Positions 17,370 to 24,132 of a DNA stretch of 35,763 nt are shown piece by piece. Numbering within the stretch: position 1 is the first letter of the stretch; each line of letters starts with the position of its first letter. The stretch is taken from positions 1 through 35,763 of the forward strand of contig NZ_LZLS01000209.1 of the NCBI RefSeq assembly GCF_001673365.1. The letters run 5' to 3'. Position numbers and translations under genes: made by a program. The notes below the pieces were generated by a model that was given only the letters and a program-made list of their open reading frames with translations, was not told the origin of the DNA and ran no database searches. This DNA is from Mycobacterium asiaticum. GTDB taxonomy: Bacteria > Actinomycetota > Actinomycetes > Mycobacteriales > Mycobacteriaceae.

Positions 17370-18021
17370 CCGCATCCCGAACTAGGCCGATGCATTTGGG
17401 CTGCAGCTGGTTGAATCGAATCCTATTCTGCCAGAACAAGGTTGAACAAAGAGGAGATATCGAGGTTCGCGGTCTGCGGCGCAGGCTAAACGTGCTGGAT
17501 GCTGGAGTGTGGTGCGGTCTGAAGCAGCTCGTCTAGACAAAGGTATGTGAATATCACTGCGGCGCAGACTGATCCGGCGAACAGGCGACTCACGGGAGCG
17601 ATCAATCGTAGAGCCTTCGTGACGGCTTCTCATCAGCCGCGCTGCTTCCGTCCAAGCCATCGTCGCCGTTGCCGGTAATTGCTAGGGCAAGGATTTCAGG
17701 GGATGCGATTAGAACGAACGTCTATCGATCCTCCCGACTGCGCGAACGTTACAAACCCGTCGATCTCCACGGGAAAGTTAGCACCCGCGATGACTGATTA
17801 ACATCGAAACCGCTTAATACATAAGCGAATTGCGCTGCACTCGTGTATCGGATGCACCACTCAACCGGACAGGAGTCACATGGGGCGGGCGAAACAGCCA
17901 CGGCGGCAACAACACTGGCGCCTTTCCCGCGATGGCGGCGGACAGGTGCGGCTGGCGGTGTCCCCGAGCCAGGCCGGGCGATCGAGGCGGCGGCGGCAAC
18001 ACCGCGGGGGCCGAGACTTCG
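17370..18021. other. Lower-GC gap without a recognisable gene
   Basis: About 650 nt, visibly less GC-rich than the surroundings, with only short incoherent open frames (about 60-120 codons, none homologous to anything I recognise). Around 17880-18000 the plus strand has a GGC-rich run that gives Gly/Asn-rich residues in one frame; it is too short and disordered to call a PE_PGRS remnant. The stretch probably contains decayed accessory DNA together with the missing part of the CoA-transferase pseudogene next to it. Confidence 0.5.
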
Positions 18022-18244
18022 TTGAGTCGCCCGGTCGCGAGATCTTCGGATTCGCGCATGTCGAGAACCACGCTGCGCTTGGTGCGGTTCACGCCCAAGT
18101 GATAAGCGCTTTCGCCGTCAACAAGTGGTGGACCCCACACGCGCCAGATCCCGGAACGTCATGTGCAGAACGGCCCGGCGAGAGCGTGGGAGAAATCGGC
18201 CACCAACAGTGGCGAAATGGGCCTGTTGTTGAAGTCTCGCTCAC
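18022..18244 (-). pseudogene. Remnant of a CaiB/BaiF (type III) CoA-transferase
   Basis: The minus strand keeps a ribosome site (GGAGG at 18255-18259), a GTG start at 18244 and the opening VSETSTTGP. Three fragments in different frames then follow: SPLLVADFSHALAGPFCT, MTFRDLA, and VWGPPLVDGESAYHLGVNRTKRSVVLDMRES. These are in the correct order for the N-terminus of a family III CoA-transferase. The approximately 20 residues normally between the second and third are gone, two frameshifts separate the pieces, and the remaining approximately 300 codons are absent. It is clearly dead; the intact parent would have moved CoA between organic acids, in keeping with the neighbouring acyl-CoA genes. 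Confidence 0.75.
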
Positions 18245-18599
18245 TCGGTGATCTCCTCCGCTTGTCGGCTCTGACCAACGTAAGGCGGCCACATCAGTTA
18301 TGTCTAATACACACTTCGAGACCTAAAATATCCTGCAGATATGTTAGCGCCGGTGCAGACGTGACTTGTGTGAGTCGTGGCAGCTGCGGAGGAACGCCGT
18401 TCAGTGCGCACTCCATAGCAACTCCATATCGTCTAGCCACCGCTGAGCCAGCAGATTCAGCTCATCTGGATGGACCTGCTAGGACGATTGCGAACCGGAC
18501 TCCATCAAGAGAGATCGCCGAATACCGGGGTCGCAGGAGGCTCCAGTAGTACGTCATTGCAGACTGGGTCACACGTCGTAGCCAACGAAAGGGGCAATC
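18245..18599. other. Upstream region of ltp1
   Basis: About 355 nt with AT-richer patches (for example CCTAAAATATCC at about 18325) and no gene. The ltp1 promoter should be in here, but I could not fix a -10/-35 pair. An AAAGGGG ribosome site precedes ATG 18600. Confidence 0.5.
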
Positions 18600-19790
18600 A
18601 TGCCGAACAAGGTTTATGTCGTCGGTGTGGGCATGACGAAATTCGAGAAGCCTGGCCGCCGAGAAGGCTGGGACTACCCGCAGATGGCGAAGGAGTCCGG
18701 CACCAAAGCGCTGGCCGACGCCGGCGTCGAATACACCGAGATCGAGCAGGGCTACGTCGGCTACGTGGCGGGTGACTCCACCTCCGGCCAGCGCGCCCTC
18801 TACGAACTGGGCCTGACCGGCATCCCGATCGTCAACGTTAACAACAACTGTTCGACCGGATCCACCGCGCTGTACCTGGGCGCGCAGGCGATCCGGGGCG
18901 GGCTGGCCGACTGCGTGTTGGCGCTGGGGTTCGAGAAGATGCAGCCGGGTTCGCTGCAGGGCGGCGCCCAGGACCGAGAGTCGCCGCTTGGTAACCACGT
19001 CAAGGCGCTGGCCGAGATCGATGAGTTCGCTTTTCCGGTGGCGCCGTGGATGTTCGGTGCGGCCGGTCGTGAGCACATGAAGAAATACGGCACCACCGCA
19101 GAGCATTTCGCGAAGATCGGCTTCAAAAACCACAAGCACTCGGTCAATAACCCCTACGCGCAGTTCCAGGACGAGTACACCCTGGACGACATCTTGGCCG
19201 CGAAGATGATCTCTGATCCGCTGACGAAACTGCAGTGCTCGCCCACCTCTGACGGCTCGGCCGCGGTGGTGCTGGCCAGCGAGGAGTACGTCGACAGGCA
19301 CAACCTGGCGGGTCAGGCGGTGGAGATCGTCGGACAATCGATGACCACCGACTTCGAGTCCACCTTCGACGGCAGTGCCCGCAACATCATTGGGTACGAC
19401 ATGAATGTCCAAGCCGCCCAACAGGTTTACCAACAGTCCGGGCTCGGCCCCGAGGACTTCCAGGTGATCGAGCTGCACGACTGCTTCTCGGCCAACGAGC
19501 TGTTGCTCTACGAGGCGCTGGGGTTGTGTGACGAGGGGGAAGCCCCCAAGCTGATCGACGACAACCAAACCACCTACGGCGGACGGTGGGTGGTGAATCC
19601 TTCCGGCGGGCTGATTTCAAAGGGTCACCCGCTGGGAGCGACGGGTCTGGCGCAGTGCTCCGAACTCACCTGGCAACTGCGCGGCACCGCCGAGCGCCGC
19701 CAGGTCGAGAATGTTACGGCCGCACTGCAACACAACATCGGGCTCGGTGGCGCCGCCGTCGTCACCGCCTACCAGCGCGCCGAACGCTGA
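18600..19790 (+). CDS. ltp1: Thiolase-like lipid-transfer protein Ltp1
   Basis: A 396-aa SCP-x/thiolase-fold protein, Rv2790c-like. It starts MPNKVYVVGVGMTKFEKPG. The nucleophile-region cysteine is in VNVNNNCSTGSTALYLGAQA, the HDCFSANEL motif lies near residue 295, and the C-terminal GLISKGHPLGATG carries the conserved histidine. Such proteins act on acyl-CoA (thiolysis or retro-aldol cleavage, often in sterol or branched-lipid breakdown); the substrate here is unknown. ATG 18600 has AAAGGGG 6 nt upstream. fadE21 follows after 3 nt, so the two are probably cotranscribed. Confidence 0.93.
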   Translation: MPNKVYVVGVGMTKFEKPGRREGWDYPQMAKESGTKALADAGVEYTEIEQGYVGYVAGDSTSGQRALYELGLTGIPIVNVNNNCSTGSTALYLGAQAIRGGLADCVLALGFEKMQPGSLQGGAQDRESPLGNHVKALAEIDEFAFPVAPWMFGAAGREHMKKYGTTAEHFAKIGFKNHKHSVNNPYAQFQDEYTLDDILAAKMISDPLTKLQCSPTSDGSAAVVLASEEYVDRHNLAGQAVEIVGQSMTTDFESTFDGSARNIIGYDMNVQAAQQVYQQSGLGPEDFQVIELHDCFSANELLLYEALGLCDEGEAPKLIDDNQTTYGGRWVVNPSGGLISKGHPLGATGLAQCSELTWQLRGTAERRQVENVTAALQHNIGLGGAAVVTAYQRAER

Positions 19791-19793
19791 GCC

Positions 19794-21038
19794 ATGTTCG
19801 AGTGGTCCGAGACCGATCTGCTGGTGCGCGACACCGTTCGCCAGTTCATCGACAAAGAGATCCGGCCCAACCTGGACGCGCTGGAAACCGGTGAGCTGCT
19901 TCCATATCCGATCGCGCGCAAGCTGTTCAGCCAGTTCGGGCTGGACGTCATGGCCGCCGAAGCGGTGAAGAACATGCTCGATCGCGAGCGCGCCCGACAA
20001 GACGGCGGCGAGGTCGACGAGAGTGGCGGCGGCTCAGGCGGTTTCGATGCGCAGGGGTCGATGGCCGCGGTGCTGATTTCCGAGCTTGCCGGCGTCAGCA
20101 TCGGACTGTTGAGCACCGCGTCGGTGAGCCTGGGCCTGGGTGCTGCCACCATCATGAGCCGCGGCACTTTGGCGCAGAAGGAACGCTGGTTGCCAGACCT
20201 GATGACGCTCAACAAGATTGCGGCGTGGGCGATCACCGAGCCGGACTCCGGATCGGATGCTTTCGGTGGCATGAAGACCTACGTCAAACGCGACGGCCAG
20301 GATTACATCCTCAACGGACAGAAGACGTTCATCACCAACGGTCCGTACGCGGATGTGTTGGTCGTTTACGCCAAACTGGACGAGGGTGACTCGACGGTAG
20401 ACAAACGAATCCGGCCCGTGTTGGTCTTCGTGCTCGACGCCGGCATGCCCGGCCTGACGCAGGGCAAGCCGTTCAAAAAGATGGGCATGATGTCCTCGCC
20501 CACCGGAGAGCTGTTCTTCGACAACGTGCGGCTGGGTCCGGATCGATTGTTGGGTGAGAGCGAACAGCACGGCGACGGTGACGGACGCGACAGCGCCCGC
20601 GCCAGTTTTTCGGCCGAACGGATCGGGATCGCGATGATGGCGTTGGGCATCATCAACGAATGCCACCGGCTGTGTGTGGATTACGCCAAGAGTCGCACCT
20701 TGTGGGGCCGCAACATCGGGCAGTTCCAACTGATCCAGCTCAAGCTGGCGAAGATGGAGATCGCCCGAATGAACGTGCAGAACATGGTCTTCAACACCAT
20801 CGAGCGTCAACAGGCCGGTAAGCCGCTGACGCTGGCCGAGGCGTCGGCGATCAAGCTGTACTCCTCCGAGGCGGCGACCGACGTCGCGATGGAGGCGGTG
20901 CAATTGTTCGGCGGCAACGGCTATATGGCCGAGTACCGGGTGGAACAGCTTGCCCGCGACGCCAAGTCGCTGATGATCTACGCCGGCAGCAACGAGGTCC
21001 AGGTCACCCACATCGCCAAGGGACTACTCAGCGGCTGA
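19794..21038 (+). CDS. fadE21: Acyl-CoA dehydrogenase FadE21
   Basis: A 414-aa flavoenzyme that would desaturate an acyl-CoA at the alpha-beta position. The FAD-binding ITEPDSGSDAFGG, the C-terminal helical domain (SRTLWGRNIGQFQLIQLKLAKME) and the AVQLFGGNGYMAEYRVEQLARDAK block are typical. At the usual catalytic-glutamate position (YEGT in medium-chain enzymes) it reads IYAGSNE, with Ala397. A glutamate, Glu275 in SAERIGIA, sits where isovaleryl-CoA dehydrogenase keeps its base, suggesting a branched-chain or otherwise shifted active site. A Gly/Ser-rich insertion (about 72-85) is also present. It is the downstream partner of ltp1. Confidence 0.93.
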   Translation: MFEWSETDLLVRDTVRQFIDKEIRPNLDALETGELLPYPIARKLFSQFGLDVMAAEAVKNMLDRERARQDGGEVDESGGGSGGFDAQGSMAAVLISELAGVSIGLLSTASVSLGLGAATIMSRGTLAQKERWLPDLMTLNKIAAWAITEPDSGSDAFGGMKTYVKRDGQDYILNGQKTFITNGPYADVLVVYAKLDEGDSTVDKRIRPVLVFVLDAGMPGLTQGKPFKKMGMMSSPTGELFFDNVRLGPDRLLGESEQHGDGDGRDSARASFSAERIGIAMMALGIINECHRLCVDYAKSRTLWGRNIGQFQLIQLKLAKMEIARMNVQNMVFNTIERQQAGKPLTLAEASAIKLYSSEAATDVAMEAVQLFGGNGYMAEYRVEQLARDAKSLMIYAGSNEVQVTHIAKGLLSG

Positions 21039-21050
21039 CAACGACCCCCC

Positions 21051-21108
21051 GCGAACCGAACCGCACGGCGAAATAGAAGGCTGAAATTCGCAGCCAGGTT
21101 CGGCTCGC
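21051..21108. terminator. Nested inverted repeat between convergent fadE21 and sirR
   Basis: GCGAACCGAAC (21051-21061) and GTTCGGCTCGC (21098-21108) pair 10 of 11; inside them GGCTG (21079-21083) pairs with CAGCC (21091-21095). A short AAAGCC-type tandem (about 21111-21131) follows. The location in a 96-nt convergent gap suits a two-way terminator. Confidence 0.4.
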
Positions 21109-21134
21109 GCCAAAAGCCAAAAGCCAAAGCCAGC

Positions 21135-21836
21135 TCAGACCACCCAGATAGCCCGGGCCGCGGGACTGCCCAGCTCGACGGTGGTGGCATCGCCGTCGCC
21201 TGACTCGATCGCCACCGAGATCATGCCGGCGAACTCGCGTCTGGTCAGCACCCGCAACTGCGAGTCCAAGTTGATTCCGACACTGTCGAAATAGCGCAGC
21301 ATCTCCGGGTCGGCATCGGAGATTCGCGCCACCTTCCCGGTTTCCCCGTCGTCGCAGACCCACAGCTGGCGCGCCGGCGGGGTGGGCACCTGGCCGTCGG
21401 TGGCAGGGATCGGGTCGCCGTGCGGATCGCGCTGCGGGAACCCGAGCTTGGCGTCGATGCGGGCCATCAGTCGGTTCGACACCGCGTGTTCGAGCACCTC
21501 GGCCTCGTCGTGCACCTCGTCCCAGCTGTAACCGAGTTCATTGACCAGGAAGGTCTCGATCAGTCGATGCCGGCGCACCATCGCCAGCGCCGCTCGACGA
21601 CCGGCCTCGGTCAACGTGACGGCGCCATATTTCTCGTGGTCGACCAACCCCTGCTCGGCGAGTTTGCGAATCGACTCCGAAGCGGTGCTGGCCGACACCC
21701 CGATCTTCTCCGCCAAGAGCTTGGTGCTCACCTTTTGCGGGGCTCCATCGGGGGACCACTCCTGGGTCGTCCAAATGACCTTCAAATAGTCCTGGGCAAC
21801 CGCGGTGAGCCCACCAGGCTCTTCGTCAGCCCTCAC
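21135..21836 (-). CDS. sirR: Metal-dependent transcriptional regulator SirR (DtxR family)
   Basis: A 233-aa DtxR/MntR-type repressor. The N-terminal winged helix includes AQDYLKVIWTTQEW, KLLAEKIGVSASTASESIRKLAEQGLVDHEKYGAVTLT. The metal-binding/dimer domain has HRLIETFLVNELGYSWDEVHDEAEVLEHAVS with HDEAE and H residues, and a C-terminal SH3-like domain ends AGMISVAIESG and SPAARAIWVV. It probably senses manganese or iron. GTG 21836 is 8 nt past TAAGAT (21845-21850), giving a near-leaderless start; the open frame upstream overlaps ribF antisense and is not homologous. It is divergent from ribF. Confidence 0.93.
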   Translation of the reverse strand: MRADEEPGGLTAVAQDYLKVIWTTQEWSPDGAPQKVSTKLLAEKIGVSASTASESIRKLAEQGLVDHEKYGAVTLTEAGRRAALAMVRRHRLIETFLVNELGYSWDEVHDEAEVLEHAVSNRLMARIDAKLGFPQRDPHGDPIPATDGQVPTPPARQLWVCDDGETGKVARISDADPEMLRYFDSVGINLDSQLRVLTRREFAGMISVAIESGDGDATTVELGSPAARAIWVV

Positions 21837-21844
21837 AACCACAA

Positions 21845-21896
21845 ATCTTAGGCCCGCGGGATCCCAGCACGCCTCATCGGGCAGCCGGATTAGGCT
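21845..21896. promoter_or_regulatory. Divergent sirR and ribF leaderless-type promoters
   Basis: Minus strand: TAAGAT (21845-21850), 8 nt before GTG of sirR. Plus strand: TAGGCT (21891-21896), 7 nt before GTG of ribF. Both share a 67-nt intergenic region, so SirR binding here could affect ribF as well; no clear DtxR-type palindrome was seen. Confidence 0.45.
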
Positions 21897-21903
21897 TGCG
21901 GTC

Positions 21904-22878
21904 GTGCAGCGGTGGCGCGGCCAGGACGAGATCCCCACAGACTGGGGCCGATGCGTGCTGACCATAGGAGTTTTCGACGGGGTGCACCGCGGGCACGCCG
22001 AACTGATAGCGCATGCGGTGAAGGCCAGTAGGGCCAGGGGCGTGCCGTCGGTGCTGATGACGTTCGACCCGCACCCCATGGAGGTGGTGTATCCGGGCAG
22101 CCACCCCGCCCAGCTGACTACCCTGACCCGCCGCGCAGAGCTGGTTGAAGAGCTGGGTATCGACGTGTTCCTGGTGATGCCGTTCACCACCGACTTCATG
22201 AAGCTGACTCCCGAACGCTATGTCCACGAGTTGCTGGTCGAGAACCTGCACGTGGTGGAGGTGGTGGTGGGGGAGAACTTCACCTTCGGCAAGAAGGCGG
22301 CGGGCAACGTCGAAACCCTGCGCAAGGCGGGCGACCGGTTCGGCTTTGCGGTGGAAGCCATGTCGTTGCTCTCCGAGCACCACAGCAACGAGACCGTGAC
22401 GTTCTCCTCCACCTACATCCGCTCCTGCGTCGACGCCGGCGACGTGGTGGCGGCCACCGAAGCGCTGGGCCGCCCGCACCGTGTCGAGGGCGTGGTCGTT
22501 CGCGGCTACGGCCGCGGTGTCGAGTTGGGCTATCCCACCGCGAACGTGGCGCCGCCGATGTACTCGGCGATCCCGGCCGACGGCGTCTATGCGGCTTGGT
22601 TCACCGTGTTGGGCCACGGTCCGGCCACCGGCACGGTCGTCCCCGGTGAGCGGTACCGGGCGGCGGTGTCGGTCGGGACGAACCCCACCTTTTCCGGGCG
22701 CACCCGCACCGTGGAGGCTTTCGTGCTGGACACCTCCGCGGACCTATACGGCCAACATGTGGCGTTGGACTTCGTGGCGCGCATCCGCGGCCAAATGAAG
22801 TTCGACTCGATCGACGAGCTGGTCGCCGAGATCGGCAACGACACCGAGCGCACCCGCAGCCTGCTCTCCGCGGGCTGA
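21904..22878 (+). CDS. ribF: Bifunctional riboflavin kinase/FAD synthetase RibF
   Basis: A 324-aa enzyme that phosphorylates riboflavin to FMN and adenylates it to FAD. The N-terminal nucleotidyltransferase has LTIGVFDGVHRGH (the GxHxGH-like motif) and TFDPHPMEV, followed by VVVGENFTFGKKAAGN and SSTYIR. The C-terminal kinase domain has GRPHRVEGVVVRGYGRGVELGYPTAN and VSVGTNPTF. GTG 21904 matches the mycobacterial start MQRWRGQDEIPTDWG and is 7 nt after a TAGGCT box. Confidence 0.96.
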   Translation: MQRWRGQDEIPTDWGRCVLTIGVFDGVHRGHAELIAHAVKASRARGVPSVLMTFDPHPMEVVYPGSHPAQLTTLTRRAELVEELGIDVFLVMPFTTDFMKLTPERYVHELLVENLHVVEVVVGENFTFGKKAAGNVETLRKAGDRFGFAVEAMSLLSEHHSNETVTFSSTYIRSCVDAGDVVAATEALGRPHRVEGVVVRGYGRGVELGYPTANVAPPMYSAIPADGVYAAWFTVLGHGPATGTVVPGERYRAAVSVGTNPTFSGRTRTVEAFVLDTSADLYGQHVALDFVARIRGQMKFDSIDELVAEIGNDTERTRSLLSAG

Positions 22879-22887
22879 CTCGACGGA

Positions 22888-22918
22888 TTGGGGCCGGGGA
22901 GCTCCGCGCTGCTAAACT
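22888..22918 (+). promoter_or_regulatory. Candidate rpsO promoter
   Basis: TAAACT (22913-22918) is a good -10, with TTGGGG (22888-22893) 19 nt upstream as a possible -35. It gives an rpsO leader of roughly 85 nt, in which S15 autoregulation could act; no specific pseudoknot was identified. Confidence 0.35.
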
Positions 22919-23010
22919 GCCCGTCGAATAAACACGACGTCGGCGCGTGCTGCGGTTCGCGGTGGCCGTGCCGTTAATTCTGATCGCGGACCTATTGATG
23001 GAGATGTTTC

Positions 23011-23280
23011 GTGGCGCTTACTGCCGAGCAGAAAAAAGAGATTCTGAAGTCCTACGGTCTGCATGAGACCGACACTGGATCGCCGGAGGCGCAGATCGCG
23101 CTGCTGACCAAGCGCATCGCGGACCTGACCGAGCACCTCAAGGTCCACAAGCACGACCATCACTCGCGCCGCGGCCTGTTGCTGCTGGTGGGACGTCGCA
23201 AGCGGCTGGTCAAGTACCTCACGCAGGTTGACGTTGCCCGTTACCGTTCGCTGATCGAGCGACTGGGTCTGCGCCGCTGA
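23011..23280 (+). CDS. rpsO: 30S ribosomal protein S15
   Basis: The 89-aa S15 binds 16S rRNA early in small-subunit assembly. The full family pattern is visible: ALTAEQKKEILKSYGLHETDTGSPEAQIALLT, HKHDHHSRRGLLLLVGRRKRLVKYL, and VARYRSLIERLGLRR. GTG 23011 has GGAG 9-12 nt upstream. lppU follows after 11 nt. Confidence 0.98.
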   Translation: MALTAEQKKEILKSYGLHETDTGSPEAQIALLTKRIADLTEHLKVHKHDHHSRRGLLLLVGRRKRLVKYLTQVDVARYRSLIERLGLRR

Positions 23281-23291
23281 TCCTGGGCGCG

Positions 23292-23807
23292 TTGCGGGCC
23301 GTGAGCAGCTTGGCTCTGGCGGTTGCCGCATCGACGGGTTGTTCGGCGCGGACCGACGGGTCCGACATCACCGAATTCAAAGTGGGGGACTGTCTCAAAC
23401 TCGGCGGTACGGCCGCTCAACCGGAGGCCGCGAAAGCGCCGTGCGGTGGTCCGGCATCCAACTTCCGGGTCGTCGCGTCCGTCGGCGACCGTGCGCAGTG
23501 TCCGACCGACGTCGACTCGTCGTATTCCACCCATAACTCGATCAGCGGCGCCAAAAACACCGTCTGCCTGGACATCGACTGGGTGATCGGTGGCTGCATG
23601 AGTGTGGATCCACAGCACACCGTCGACCCGTTCCGCGTCGACTGCAACGACGCCGCCGTGCCGAATCGGCAGCGGGCCACGCAGATCCTCAAGGACCTTG
23701 ATCCGCCGGTCTCCGCCGACCAGTGCGCAAGTGGCCTCGGCTACACCTACCCGCAGCGGCGATTCGTCGTGTGCGTCGAGGACATCAGCAGCGCAGCCCG
23801 CCCCTAG
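23292..23807 (+). CDS. lppU: Lipoprotein LppU
   Basis: A 171-aa probable lipoprotein, Rv2784c-like. A short hydrophobic signal (SSLALAVAASTGC) ends in Cys17 with a variant lipobox (STGC). The exported part has FKVGDCLKLGG, CPTDVDSSYS, TVCLDIDWVIGGCMSVDP, FRVDCNDAAVPNRQRATQIL and a C-terminal RRFVVCVED, with eight cysteines that could pair as disulfides outside the membrane. TTG 23292 is the assumed start, since no better one lies between it and the rpsO stop. It separates rpsO from gpsI; function unknown. Confidence 0.88.
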   Translation: MRAVSSLALAVAASTGCSARTDGSDITEFKVGDCLKLGGTAAQPEAAKAPCGGPASNFRVVASVGDRAQCPTDVDSSYSTHNSISGAKNTVCLDIDWVIGGCMSVDPQHTVDPFRVDCNDAAVPNRQRATQILKDLDPPVSADQCASGLGYTYPQRRFVVCVEDISSAARP

Positions 23808-24132
23808 GGAAGGCCCGCAGCGGGAGTTAGCCAGTGTAGAGTGAAGCCGTTCTGGGCTGGTTCGGCCCGAGCGATCGGTGCGGTTCACGCAGATCCGCGT
23901 GTGCCGTTCCAGCGAGTTGCCATGCGTGTCACGGGAGCAGCCCAGTCTGTATCGGGCGGTCTTCGGTAGTGGCTGCCGGGCTCCCTGGATCTGGGGCAGG
24001 TCGGCAGCTTCGATCGATGGCCGTAGCCGTATTCAGATTTCTGCTTCTGGTTTGCTCCTAGCGAGCATGAGCCTGGTCGTGGTGCACATGAACCCGCGAA
24101 ACAGCTGAATAACCAGAGAGGCCGCACTGACG
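23808..24132 (+). other. Leader region of gpsI
   Basis: There are 325 nt with no coding gene. A possible -10 (TAGAGT, 23837-23842) lies near the lppU end. A small hairpin (CACGC agatcc GCGTG, 23886-23901) and a longer stem (GCTGCC 23972-23977 with GGCAGC 24003-24008) fall within a likely 5' UTR. Polynucleotide phosphorylase leaders often carry autoregulatory hairpins; whether this one does is inference. Confidence 0.35.

Noticed and set aside
17830..18102. A Gly/Asn-rich frame suggesting a PE_PGRS remnant
   Set aside because: Only a few GGNN-like residues, no PE domain and no sustained repeat; the opposite strand holds the CoA-transferase remnant.
21111..21131. Short AAAGCC tandem repeat
   Set aside because: Only about three imperfect units; too short to call a meaningful repeat locus.
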